Of a stretch of 64,000 bases of DNA, positions 52,901-63,989 are shown piece by piece. The DNA lies in assembly GCA_035627835.1 (NCBI GenBank), contig DASPKX010000006.1, positions 26,704 to 90,703 on the forward strand, in the 5' to 3' direction. The first letter of the stretch is position 1; each line of letters opens with the position of its first letter. Made by a program: the position numbers and the translations under genes. This DNA comes from DASPKX01 sp035627835. Lineage in GTDB: Bacteria > Verrucomicrobiota > Verrucomicrobiia > Limisphaerales > SXQI01. The notes under the pieces are model-generated. The model was not told where the DNA came from, ran no database searches, and worked only from the letters and a program-made list of their open reading frames with translations.

Positions 52901-53129
52901 AGAGATTTTCGACATCGACCGCGCTCTTCATGACGAGACCCGCGCGCATGGAGTTGTTGCCTTCCTGCACCACGCCTTTGAGCAGTGGCGGCTCCCACGC
53001 GGAGCTGAGAACGCGTCCAGTGGCAAGGATGCCCTTAGCCTGCTTGAGCACATCCCAACCGCCAATTTTAACCAACAATTCTTCGGTAATATCCACGAGA
53101 AGAAGCCGCCCAGCCAACGAGCCGAGCAA
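49935..53129 (-). CDS. SWIM-domain SNF2-family DNA-dependent ATPase
   Basis: A 1064-residue protein. A SWIM zinc finger is at 77-91 ([15 protein letters not shown], CxC...CxH), a divergent bacterial SNF2-associated region fills 150-590, and the helicase core runs from about 605: [17 protein letters not shown] (near 620), [10 protein letters not shown]-type LDEAHHIK (near 722), [11 protein letters not shown], and the C-terminal motifs [24 protein letters not shown] (near 990-1010). It likely remodels protein-DNA complexes. The start is a TTG at 53129 or a GTG at 53096. It is divergent from the HipA-like operon. Confidence 0.93.
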   Translation of the reverse strand: [1064 protein letters not shown]

Positions 53130-53246
53130 AGAAGAAATAAACTACGCCAGCTTGCACGAGGCGCAATGCCGTTCTGCAACGCAACTGCTTGCCGGGTGTT
53201 CGTTCCGTGAGTAAAGCAGAACGGACGCAACAACAAATCACACTCA

Positions 53247-53966
53247 TTGAACTCCCTCACTATAACCGAGATCGTTGGGCGAAGCTCACAAGGAGTGACC
53301 CGGCCGTTCATCTGCAGGGCAGATGATGGTTATCTCTACTATGTCAAAGGGAGTGGCGCCGGTCGCAGGGCGTTGATTGCGGAGACGCTTGCCGCTCCAA
53401 TCGGGCGAGCTTTGGGGCTGCCCGTCCCTGAGGCCGCACCGGCCTTCGTTCCTAAGGAGTTGATCGCCCAGAGCGTGAGAGGTGATATTGATCAACTGGG
53501 CTCCGAATTTGTGTTCGCATCACGGGCAGAGCCACACGTTAAAGAGTTCGCGTTGGCGCAGCTGCCTTACATTCCTACTGATTTGCAGGCTCGTGTTTTG
53601 TTGTTCGATTATTGGATTCAAAACGGAGACCGCTCGTTAACGGAGCATGGCGGAAACCCCAACCTTTTGTGGAGCCATGGCACGCAAACGCTCTCGGTCA
53701 TAGATCATAACCTCGCGTTTGAAAGCGCCGGGACAGAGGAGATGTGGGAGCATCACGTCTTCCGACATGCTCGAAGCCAGTGGGATCGCGCATTCAAGGA
53801 ACGGCTCACGCCTGTGATGGATGCAATCCTCAATCGCATTCCCGAATATTGGCGCGCCTTGCCCGAAGCCTGGACTGAAGTGGACACAGGCCTGTCGTTA
53901 ACCTACGTTCAGAGTGTGCTGGGAAGATTTAAATCGAACCCAGCGGCTTTTTGGGCGGGTTCATGA
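53247..53966 (+). CDS. HipA-like kinase (short form)
   Basis: A 239-residue protein kinase-like fold of the HipA group. YYVKGSGAG (31-39) gives the ATP-loop Lys, DYWIQNGDR (121-129) the catalytic Asp, GNPNLLW (136-142) the Asn and VIDHNLAF (151-158) the metal-binding Asp. It is about half the length of HipA, lacking the N-terminal subdomain. The start is a TTG. It is followed by DUF3037 with a 4-base overlap, a pairing I know from other genomes in which a short HipA-like gene lies next to DUF3037; a toxin-antitoxin-like role is a guess. Confidence 0.85.
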   Translation: MNSLTITEIVGRSSQGVTRPFICRADDGYLYYVKGSGAGRRALIAETLAAPIGRALGLPVPEAAPAFVPKELIAQSVRGDIDQLGSEFVFASRAEPHVKEFALAQLPYIPTDLQARVLLFDYWIQNGDRSLTEHGGNPNLLWSHGTQTLSVIDHNLAFESAGTEEMWEHHVFRHARSQWDRAFKERLTPVMDAILNRIPEYWRALPEAWTEVDTGLSLTYVQSVLGRFKSNPAAFWAGS

Positions 53967-54397
53967 AACAGAACGTGGCAAACTATGCGATCGCTCGCTT
54001 CCGACCTTACGCGGACGTGGGTGAGTTTGTGAATGTGGGCGTGGCGCTTATCTGTCCTGAGGCAAAGTTTTCTGGATACCTCCTCTCCTCCAGTGATTTT
54101 CCCCGCATCAGAGCGTTCTTCCCCGAATTCGACATTCGTATCTTCAAATCTGGCCTGCACAGCTTAGGTGAACGGTTGGAAGCTGCCTTATCAAGCCGAG
54201 GATTGGGAGCGACAGTAAGTTTCCAGGAACTCGTGCGGCCTCGCGAGGGACTTTTCTTTTTTTCAGAGCCATCAACCGTTCTCTGCGAAGATCCTGCAGC
54301 GAAGCTTAAGGAGTTGTTCGAGCATTACGTCCAACGGCCATCTGCAGTTGCCTCACCAACTGCTCCGGTGATCGAAACCGAGATAAGCGTCGGTTAA
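53963..54397 (+). CDS. DUF3037 protein
   Basis: A 144-residue protein: YAIARFRPYADVGEFVNVGVALICPEAKF, a middle part with RIRAFFPEFDIRIFKS, and VRPREGLFFFSEPSTVLCEDPAAKLKELFEHYV match the DUF3037 pattern. The start is the ATG at 53963 inside the HipA-like stop (ATGA). Function unknown; it may modulate the kinase. Confidence 0.85.
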   Translation: MKQNVANYAIARFRPYADVGEFVNVGVALICPEAKFSGYLLSSSDFPRIRAFFPEFDIRIFKSGLHSLGERLEAALSSRGLGATVSFQELVRPREGLFFFSEPSTVLCEDPAAKLKELFEHYVQRPSAVASPTAPVIETEISVG

Positions 54398-54400
54398 CGG

Positions 54401-55072
54401 GTGCAGATCATTAGGTTGCTTGACTTTGACGTTAGCGCCGGAAAACTCGGGCAATCACCCCTCGCCACATTGAGCACAGAATACGTTAAAACACATCGAA
54501 AGAAGGTTCTGCTGGTTTGCATTTGTTTCGCGGCAATCCTGCTCGCGAGCGTTGTCTGGCTCGTTTTCTCTCCGAAGGAGGCAAAGGCTTCGGTGACCTA
54601 CCTGGGCATCGTTGATGGGAAGGGCCACTGGAGATTGCAGTTTGGTGTGACAAACATCGGAGAGTGCAGCTTGTTCACCTCGACACGAGGGCAGATAGAA
54701 ATTGAGGGACAAACGAATAGGATTTCTGCCGGGGCCAGGACGCCAAAGTCGCAGCTCCGAGCAGGAGAGGGCCACGTTGTGGAGTTGATCCTGTCTGAGG
54801 CCAAGATGAATGATATCGTCGCGAATTGGCGATATTCGTGTTCGCTCGCATCTGATGGGTTCCGATCACGCCTCTATCGATGGCAATGGGGTCCTCGAGG
54901 TCCAGGCGCACGAGTGAACTGGCTTATCCCGCAGAAGTGGAAAGGCATGCCGTTGAGCATTCGGAGCCAGAGCGACTGGCTTGAGCGACCAACTTCGTCA
55001 GGTCCAAATCTCCAGGTCTCCTCGGGAAATGAACCGATGAAGCAGTCGGAAGCAGAGACTCCGCCATTGTAA
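54401..55072 (+). CDS. Single-pass membrane protein of unknown function
   Basis: A 223-residue protein with one hydrophobic helix at about 36-56 (VLLVCICFAAILLASVVWLV) and a presumably periplasmic beta-rich domain (ASVTYLGIVDGKGHWRLQFGVTN). GTG start 3 bases after DUF3037, so probably the third gene of the HipA-like operon. No family recognised. The following gene is thiG. Confidence 0.7.
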   Translation: MQIIRLLDFDVSAGKLGQSPLATLSTEYVKTHRKKVLLVCICFAAILLASVVWLVFSPKEAKASVTYLGIVDGKGHWRLQFGVTNIGECSLFTSTRGQIEIEGQTNRISAGARTPKSQLRAGEGHVVELILSEAKMNDIVANWRYSCSLASDGFRSRLYRWQWGPRGPGARVNWLIPQKWKGMPLSIRSQSDWLERPTSSGPNLQVSSGNEPMKQSEAETPPL

Positions 55073-55102
55073 AAATTGGGGTCGCTCCTATCTTTGCCGC
55101 GA

Positions 55103-55888
55103 ATGTTGAATCGGACGTTGCGCATCGCGGGACGCGAATTTAAGTCCAGGTTGATCCTGGGCACGGGGAAGTTCGGCTCCCCGGAGAAAATGCGCTCCGC
55201 CATCGCCGCCAGCGCCACGGAGATGGTTACCGTTGCCCTGCGCCGCGCGGACTTGAGCGGAAAGCGGGATCCGTTTGCGAACATCCTGGAGTTCATCGAT
55301 CCGAAGAAATACCTGCTTCTCCCAAACACCAGTGGCGCGATGAACGCCGAGGAAGCGGTGCGGCTGGCGCGGCTCGCGGTGGCGGCCGGGTTGCCCAATT
55401 GGATCAAGCTCGAGATTCATCCCGACCCGCGCTATCTGCTTCCAGACCCCATTGAGACGCTTAAGGCGGCGGAAATTTTGGTCAAAGAAGGGTTTACCGT
55501 TTTGCCCTATATCAATGCGGACCCTGTCTTGGCCAAGCGCCTGCAGGAGGTCGGCACGGCGACGGTGATGCCGCTGGGGTCTCCCATCGGATCTAATCGC
55601 GGGCTGCAAACGCGCGACCAGATCAGCATCATCATTGAGCAAGCCACGGTGCCGGTGGTGGTGGATGCAGGCATTGGCGCGCCCAGCCATGCGGCGGAAG
55701 CAATGGAACTCGGCGCCGACGCCGTGCTGGTGAACACCGCCATCGCCGTCGCGAGCGATCCCGACCAAATGGCGATTGCATTCCAAAAGGCTGTCGAGGC
55801 GGGGCGGACGGCATACGAACTCGGCTTGCCCGAAGCGCAAACAGCCGCTTCGGCCACCAGCCCGCTCACAGGCTTTCTCAACGATTAA
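55103..55888 (+). CDS. thiG: Thiazole synthase
   Basis: ThiG forms the thiazole phosphate of thiamine from DXP, a ThiS thiocarboxylate and dehydroglycine. ATG at 55103 gives 261 residues: [25 protein letters not shown] (Schiff-base Lys), [46 protein letters not shown]. The frame opens at 55076. No thiS, thiH or other thiamine gene and no TPP riboswitch are nearby; it is 11 bases from rfaE1 and likely co-transcribed with the LPS block. Confidence 0.96.
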   Translation: MLNRTLRIAGREFKSRLILGTGKFGSPEKMRSAIAASATEMVTVALRRADLSGKRDPFANILEFIDPKKYLLLPNTSGAMNAEEAVRLARLAVAAGLPNWIKLEIHPDPRYLLPDPIETLKAAEILVKEGFTVLPYINADPVLAKRLQEVGTATVMPLGSPIGSNRGLQTRDQISIIIEQATVPVVVDAGIGAPSHAAEAMELGADAVLVNTAIAVASDPDQMAIAFQKAVEAGRTAYELGLPEAQTAASATSPLTGFLND

Positions 55889-55899
55889 AGGGGTTCCTC

Positions 55900-56913
55900 A
55901 TGCAAGACTTAGCCGTTTCAAGGGTTGAACAAATTCTGAAAGCCGCACCCAAAGCGCGCATCCTGGTGGTCGGGGACGTGATGCTCGACCATTTCATTTG
56001 GGGGCATGTGGCGCGCATCTCCCCGGAAGCGCCGGTGCCGGTGGTGGAGTTCGAGCGCGAGAGCCACATGCCAGGGGGCGCCGCGAACGTGGCTCGCAAC
56101 CTCGCCGCCCTGGGCGCGAGACCGCAGCTTTTCGGGATCATCGGCCGCGACAAATCCGGCGCTGAGCTGAAGGAGTTGCTCGGTGCGCAAGGGGTGAGCT
56201 GCGAGGGTTTGTTTGAAGACGCTTCACGCCCGACGAGCGTCAAAACACGCATCATCGCGCACCAACAGCAAGTCGTGCGGGTGGATCGGGAAGATCGCCG
56301 GCCGCTTGCGGAAAAACTCTCGCGCAAGCTGCTTACGGCGATTGAAGGCAAACTTAAGAATGTCGATGCGTTAATCCTTGGGGATTATGGCAAAGGCGTC
56401 GTCTCGCAGGAGATGCTCGATGAGCTGAAGTCGCTTTGCCGCTCGCGTGGCATTTGGTTGAGCATGGACCCGAAGCCGGTGCATCAACTCAACTTGAGCG
56501 GGCTCTCGTTGATCACGCCTAACCGCAAGGAAGCCTTCGAGCTTGGCGGGATGCACGATGGTTTGCGCGGGCAGACGCCGCTGCAAGACGAACGGCTCTT
56601 GAAGCTGGTGGAAAAACTTCTGCGAGATCTGAAACCAGCTTTGCTCCTCGTGACGCTTGGCGATCAAGGGATGCTCCTGTGCAAGCGCGGCGAAAAGCCA
56701 TTCCACATCCCCACGATGGCGCAGGAGGTTTATGACGTCTCCGGCGCGGGAGACACGGTGATCGCTTCGTTCACGCTCGCCGTGAGCGCAGGGGCGTCGC
56801 CCGTGGAAGCGGCTATTGTTTCCAATCACGCCGCTGGTGTGGTCGTCGGGAAAGTTGGCACCGCCACCGCAACTCCCCAGGAGCTTCTGGCCAGCTTCAA
56901 GCGCGACAAATGA
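55900..56913 (+). CDS. rfaE1: D-glycero-beta-D-manno-heptose-7-phosphate kinase
   Basis: The kinase half of HldE. VVGDVMLDHFIWGHVARISPEAPVPVVEF, GGAANVARNLAALG and the catalytic YDVSGAGDTVIASFTLA are typical; it lacks the nucleotidyltransferase half, which must be encoded elsewhere. 337 residues, RBS AAAGGGG, overlapping gmhB by 4 bases. First step of ADP-heptose synthesis after GmhA. Confidence 0.95.
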   Translation: MQDLAVSRVEQILKAAPKARILVVGDVMLDHFIWGHVARISPEAPVPVVEFERESHMPGGAANVARNLAALGARPQLFGIIGRDKSGAELKELLGAQGVSCEGLFEDASRPTSVKTRIIAHQQQVVRVDREDRRPLAEKLSRKLLTAIEGKLKNVDALILGDYGKGVVSQEMLDELKSLCRSRGIWLSMDPKPVHQLNLSGLSLITPNRKEAFELGGMHDGLRGQTPLQDERLLKLVEKLLRDLKPALLLVTLGDQGMLLCKRGEKPFHIPTMAQEVYDVSGAGDTVIASFTLAVSAGASPVEAAIVSNHAAGVVVGKVGTATATPQELLASFKRDK

Positions 56914-57451
56914 GACCGGCCGTGTTCCTCGACCGCGATGGGACGATGATCGTGGACAAGGACTACCTTCGCCACCCGGAAGAGGTGAGTCTTTTCCCCG
57001 GCGCCTGCTCTGCCCTCAAGCGCCTGGGCGACCGAGGATATGCGCTGGTGATGGTGACCAATCAATCCGGTGTGGGGCGCGGCTACTTCACCATGGAAGA
57101 TGTGGAGAAAGTTCACGCGCATCTGGAGCAACTTCTCGCAGCTGAAGGCGTTCAACTCGCCGCCACCTACGTGGCGCCTGAAGCTCCCGGCCAGCCAAGC
57201 CGTGGGCGCAAGCCCTCGCCGCAGTTTCTCTTTGATGCCCGGGACACACTGGGAATTGACCTCTCGCAATCCTACATGATCGGCGACAAATGGATCGACG
57301 TGGAGTGCGGCTGGAATGCAGGAGTGAAACGCTCCATCCTTGTCCGCACCGGCTACGGCACAAAGGTTGAGCAACAACACGCCGGAGATTTGCAAAGAAT
57401 CTGGGTGGCGGACGATCTTCCTCAAGCAGCTGATTTGATCTTAGCGAACCT

Positions 57452-57455
<4 letters not shown>
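56910..57455 (+). CDS. gmhB: Heptose 1,7-bisphosphate 7-phosphatase (GmhB) lacking the zinc cysteines
   Basis: A 181-residue HAD-IIIA phosphatase: FLDRDGTMIVDKDYL, VTNQSGVGRGYF and YMIGDKWIDVECGWNAGVK. The canonical zinc loop CxHxxxxxCxC reads TYVAPEAPGQPSRGRKPSP here, with no Cys or His but RKP retained. In other HAD-IIIA enzymes that loop can be absent, so activity is still possible. Context (rfaE1 before, kdsB after, 4-base overlaps) supports the heptose role. Confidence 0.85.
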
Positions 57456-59805
<2,350 letters not shown>

Positions 59806-59814
59806 GCCTGCGCC

Positions 59815-61083
59815 TTGAACTACAAGGAAGCCATCGACTTCCTCTATAGCCTCCGGCTTTTCGGCACGAAGCTCGGGCTGGAGAAGACATTCCGCCTGGC
59901 TGCGCTCGCAGGCAACCCGCAACAGAAGCTCAAGTTCATCCATGTGGCCGGCACCAACGGCAAAGGCTCCACCTGCGCCATGCTGGAGAGCATTTACCGA
60001 ACCGCCGGCTATCGCACCGGACTCTTCACCTCTCCGCACCTGGTTCGCTTCAGTGAGCGAATTCAAGTCAACCGCCAGCTTATCACAGACGCTGATGTTA
60101 TCCGCCTGGTGGAACAATTCCGGGAGTTCCTCCCCGAATTTCCGAAGGACGCCCAACCCACGTTCTTCGAAGTCACCACGGCGATGTCCTTGGTTTACTT
60201 CGCGGAGCAACGTTGCGACCTGGTGATTTGGGAAACAGGTCTTGGTGGACGCCTCGACGCCACGAACATCGTCACACCCTTGGCTTCCGTGATCACCAAC
60301 ATCCAATTCGATCACGAAAAATGGCTGGGTAATTCGCTCGCGGAAATCGCCTCGGAAAAAGCAGGCATCATCAAGCCCAGCATTCCTGTTATCACAGGCG
60401 CCGACGCCCCTGAAGCGCTCGCGGTGATCCGTAAGGTCGCACAGGCGAATGGGAGCCGGATAACGGAGGTAAGCGGTGGTGAAGGCGTCCCTCCTCTGCC
60501 CTTGCTTGGCGAGCATCAAAAGAAAAATGCGGCTGTGGCTTTAGCGACCGTTAACGTTTTGCAGACCTCATTACCCGTGTCACCCGATGCAATTGCTGAG
60601 GGTTTGAAAAACGTTCATTGGCCCGGGCGACTTCAGCTTGCCCGCCTTTCCGACGGCCGCCAGGTTCTGTTGGACGGCGCTCATAACCTCGACGGGGTGA
60701 AAACCCTCGCGCACACGCTGACGCACACATTTCCGGCAGGGCCAAAGACTCTCATTCTCGGCATGCTGGCCGACAAGCAGTGGGAGCAAATGTGCGCAAT
60801 GTTAGCTCCTTTCGCGGAGACGATTTACACCTGCCCCGTATCGAGTGAGCGCAGCGCAGATGCCGCTGCCCTTGCTAAAGCCTGCGCTGCGGCTAATCCA
60901 GTTGCAACCGTCGTCCCTTGCTCCGCCCTCGCGGAAGCGTTGGAACGCGCAAACGACTCGGCGTTTACGGTCATCAGCGGCTCCCTCCATTTCATCGGTG
61001 AAGCCATGGAACGTCTCGAGATCAGCCCCGCCGCACCCAGCAACGAGCGCGGTTTGAATGAGTGGCAAGCTACGCCACGGTAG
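59815..61083 (+). CDS. folC: Folylpolyglutamate/dihydrofolate synthase
   Basis: A 422-residue Mur-ligase-fold enzyme. FIHVAGTNGKGSTCAMLESI (P-loop), TGLFTSPHLVRFSERIQVN, VIWETGLGGRLDATN and LLDGAHNLDGVKTL match FolC. The start is a TTG at 59815, 9 bases after pyrG. Last gene of the chain; the REP-associated remnant follows. Confidence 0.95.
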   Translation: MNYKEAIDFLYSLRLFGTKLGLEKTFRLAALAGNPQQKLKFIHVAGTNGKGSTCAMLESIYRTAGYRTGLFTSPHLVRFSERIQVNRQLITDADVIRLVEQFREFLPEFPKDAQPTFFEVTTAMSLVYFAEQRCDLVIWETGLGGRLDATNIVTPLASVITNIQFDHEKWLGNSLAEIASEKAGIIKPSIPVITGADAPEALAVIRKVAQANGSRITEVSGGEGVPPLPLLGEHQKKNAAVALATVNVLQTSLPVSPDAIAEGLKNVHWPGRLQLARLSDGRQVLLDGAHNLDGVKTLAHTLTHTFPAGPKTLILGMLADKQWEQMCAMLAPFAETIYTCPVSSERSADAAALAKACAAANPVATVVPCSALAEALERANDSAFTVISGSLHFIGEAMERLEISPAAPSNERGLNEWQATPR

Positions 61084-61110
61084 TCGGGCGCATGCAGACA
61101 GCTGAATCCT

Positions 61111-61186
61111 GGCGCCGGAGGGGCGGAATATTTGTAGTACGCCCGCGCGGCTAACGAATGAGCCCCGGATAGGGCGGCATGATTCT
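61111..61186 (+). repeat. REP pair left of the transposase remnant
   Basis: GCGCCGGAGGGGCGGAATA followed by TTTGTAGTA and then GAATGAGCCCCGGATAGGGC. Both units recur inverted at 61710-61783, so the two flanks form long inverted repeats around the transposase. Confidence 0.8.
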
Positions 61187-61223
61187 GCTTTCCCAGAGTT
61201 GTTGGCTTTTTTATGAAAGCGGA

Positions 61224-61672
61224 ATGCCGGACACCTACAGCCAGATCTATATTCACGTGGTGTTCGCTGTGCAGGGCGCCAAGCTCTTATCGACCCGGTG
61301 CATAATGATGAACTTCAGAAGTACATCACCGGCATCGTGGTGGCGAATCGGCAAAAGGTTATTGGAATCAACAACATGCCGGACCATGTCCATATCCTGC
61401 TTGGACTCGGTCCCGAGATCGCGCTTTCTCAGCTCATGTGCGATATCAAGGCGAGTTCTTCGAGTTTCATTAACAAGAAGCAATGGGTGAGAGGTAGATT
61501 TAATTGGCAGGAAGGATTCGGGGCTTTCTCTTACTCGCGCTCTCAGTTGGACAGCGTTCTCCGCAACATTGCAAACCAGCAAAAGCATCATGCCAAAAGA
61601 ACATTCGCTGAAGAATATGTCGGATTATTGAGAAAGTTTGGGGTGGCATACGACGAGCGGTACGTCCTTTAA
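61224..61672 (+). pseudogene. Frameshifted REP-associated tyrosine transposase (RAYT, Y1_Tnp)
   Basis: IS200/IS605-like Y1 transposase of the REP-associated type. The first frame starts MPDTYSQIYIHVVFAVQGA; the second takes over near 61284 with QALIDPVHNDELQKYITGI and runs to the stop at 61672. It keeps the HUH pair in NNMPDHVHILLGLG and the Tyr in GFGAFSYSRSQL. A one-base loss in the GGGCGCCAAGC stretch explains the shift. The gene is broken unless the shift is programmed. Confidence 0.8.
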
Positions 61673-62110
61673 GCTGTTGAAGGTTGCGCTTGCGGGCGAG
61701 TTTTTTTGGATGTCGCCCCATCCGGGGCTCATTCACACGATCGGGCGGGGTTACTACAAATATTCCGCCCCTCCGGGGCTTCCAGACTGGTGGCTTCCGG
61801 ATGGTAGCCTCGACGTGCTCGGTAAGTCGTGCGCGGAAAATCGGTCACCCCGTCTGCCTCCCTTAATGTTCGAAACTGGAGGTGTCCTCAAAGCAGGGGC
61901 GCCCTGCTTAAAGCCCCGGAGGGGGCCAAATCTTTGCAGTACCAGGAGTTTGTAAGCAGAGCCCCGGATGGGGCGACATCAAGGCTCTCCCTTCCATCGT
62001 GGCGCGAAGGAATGCGAACAATACCAACCCGGCTCGCCATCACTTAGCGGACCCTCTCCCGCCCGACTCTTTCCTCGCCTTACACCACTTCCCCTACTAA
62101 AACAGAATCA
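61673..62110. other. Intergenic region with REP units before recQ
   Basis: No gene seen. It holds the right REP pair and a third pair at 61911-61980 (AAGCCCCGGAGGGGGCC and GAGCCCCGGATGGGGCGACA), then about 130 bases that must contain the recQ promoter. Confidence 0.6.
61710..61783 (-). repeat. REP pair right of the transposase remnant
   Basis: Inverted copies of the left flank: ATGTCGCCCCATCCGGGGCT and TTACTACAAATATTCCGCCC with CTCCGGGGCTTCC after it. About 400 bases further, 61911-61980, a further divergent pair in the left-flank orientation occurs. Confidence 0.8.
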
Positions 62111-63976
62111 GTGCACGCAGAAGGCAAGCCGCTTAACGCGCTTCTCAAAAAGTATTTTGGTTTCGATGATTTCCGTCCGCTTCAGGAGGAGATCATCACC
62201 GCGTCTTTACAAGGGCGCGACGTCTTCGCGCTGCTTCCCACCGGTGGCGGCAAATCGCTCTGTTTTCAACTGCGCGCGCTTGTGACCGAAGGCCTCACTG
62301 TTGTCATTTCTCCGCTGATCGCACTGATGAAGGACCAGGTGGACGCCCTGCGCGAAGCGGGTGTTTGCGCGGCTTTCCTGAACTCAACTCTCACCGCTGG
62401 CGAAGCACGCGATGTGCGCGCTGAGCTTGAAGCTGGCCGCTGCAAGCTCCTCTACCTCGCGCCCGAGCGGCTGATGCTCGATGGGTTCATAGACAAGCTG
62501 GCCCGCTGGAATGTGGCGCTTTTCGCGGTCGATGAAGCTCATTGCATCAGTGAGTGGGGTCACGATTTTCGGCCAGAATACCGGCAACTCTCCAGCCTTC
62601 GCTCTCACTTTCCGGATGTGCCGATGATGGGGCTCACCGCCACGGCCACACCACGTGTGCGCGAGGATGTCATTCGCCAGCTTTCATTGGAAGACCCTGC
62701 CTGCTTCACCGCCAGCTTTAATCGGCCCAACCTGCATTATCGCATTAGCGCAAAAGCGCAGGCGTACGAGCAAATTCTCGGCTACCTGAAATCGCGCCCG
62801 AGGGAGAGCGGCATCATCTACTGCCAATCCCGCAAGACTGCTGATTCGCTCGCTGAGAAGCTCCAATATGACGGCATCGCTGCGCTGCCGTACCACGCTG
62901 GTCTGGATGCAGGCGCCCGCGCAAAGAACCAGGAGAAATTCCTCCGCGACAAAGCTCGCGTCATCTGCGCCACGATTGCCTTTGGCATGGGCATCAACAA
63001 GCCGAACGTCCGCTTCGTGATTCATCACGACCTTCCGAAGAATATCGAAGCGTATTACCAGGAAACCGGCCGAGCGGGCCGGGACGGGCTGCCGAGTGAT
63101 TGCTGGCTTCTCTTCAGCGCCGGCGACCGCGTGAAGTATCTGAACTTCATCGACGAAATCAGCGACCCGCGCGAGCGCGAGAACGCCCTCAAGCACCTCG
63201 ACCAGATGGTCCATTACGCGGAGAGCGCTGCCTGCCGCCGCGCCACGCTCCTCAAATATTTTGGCGAGCAACTTGCGGAGGGCGGCTGTGGCAATTGCGA
63301 CAACTGCCTCACCCCCCGCGCAAGCTGGGACGGCACTCTTGCCGCGCAAAAGCTTCTCTCCTGCGCTTATCGCGTTCGCGAGCGCAGCGGCTTCAGCGTT
63401 GGTTTGCAGCACATCGTCGAAGTCCTTTGTGGAGCGAACACCGAGAAGATCCAGCGATGGGGCCACGCTGAACTCTCAACTTACGGCATTGGCAAGGAGC
63501 ATAGCCGCGCCGACTGGCTGAACATAGGCCGCGAATTGATCCGACTTGGTTTGATCCAGCAAACGCCGCCGTATAACACCGTCGAACTCACGGCTGCTGG
63601 GGTGACAGCCCTAAAGACGCGGGAGAAAATTCTCCTGACGACCGCGACGGGCGCCCGCGATAAGAAAGACACCGGCCCTAAACTTCGCTCGGGTGACATC
63701 GTTTGCGATGAAGCTCTTTTTGAGGAACTACGCACATGGCGGCGTGAAGTCGCTGACGATCGTGGTGTCCCTCCGTACATCATCCTGAGCGACGTCACGC
63801 TCCGTCAAATTGCCCGGTTCTATCCTGTCACTGCGGAAGATCTTGGACACATCAGCGGCATTGGCGAAAAGAAACTGAGCGATTTCGGCGACGACCTTTT
63901 GAGAGCGATCAAAAACTTCCTGCAGAAAAATCCGAAGGTCCAATTCCCTCCTCTAGCCCGCCCACTGGAGCGGTGA
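62111..63976 (+). CDS. recQ: ATP-dependent DNA helicase RecQ
   Basis: A 621-residue RecQ helicase, 3'-5' unwinding in recombination repair. FGFDDFRPLQEEII and LLPTGGGKSLCFQ (Walker A), AVDEAHCISEWGHDFRPEY (DEAH), the aromatic-rich loop, GRAGRDGLPSDC (motif VI), the RecQ-Ct zinc site ending CGNCDNC and an HRDC domain near the C-terminus. The start is a GTG at 62111. Normal length for bacterial RecQ. Confidence 0.97.
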   Translation: MHAEGKPLNALLKKYFGFDDFRPLQEEIITASLQGRDVFALLPTGGGKSLCFQLRALVTEGLTVVISPLIALMKDQVDALREAGVCAAFLNSTLTAGEARDVRAELEAGRCKLLYLAPERLMLDGFIDKLARWNVALFAVDEAHCISEWGHDFRPEYRQLSSLRSHFPDVPMMGLTATATPRVREDVIRQLSLEDPACFTASFNRPNLHYRISAKAQAYEQILGYLKSRPRESGIIYCQSRKTADSLAEKLQYDGIAALPYHAGLDAGARAKNQEKFLRDKARVICATIAFGMGINKPNVRFVIHHDLPKNIEAYYQETGRAGRDGLPSDCWLLFSAGDRVKYLNFIDEISDPRERENALKHLDQMVHYAESAACRRATLLKYFGEQLAEGGCGNCDNCLTPRASWDGTLAAQKLLSCAYRVRERSGFSVGLQHIVEVLCGANTEKIQRWGHAELSTYGIGKEHSRADWLNIGRELIRLGLIQQTPPYNTVELTAAGVTALKTREKILLTTATGARDKKDTGPKLRSGDIVCDEALFEELRTWRREVADDRGVPPYIILSDVTLRQIARFYPVTAEDLGHISGIGEKKLSDFGDDLLRAIKNFLQKNPKVQFPPLARPLER

Positions 63977-63989
63977 AAAGGGAGAGGAA

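Noticed and set aside
55003..55102. TPP riboswitch before thiG
   Set aside because: The thi-box sequence elements are not seen; the region is the end of the preceding gene.
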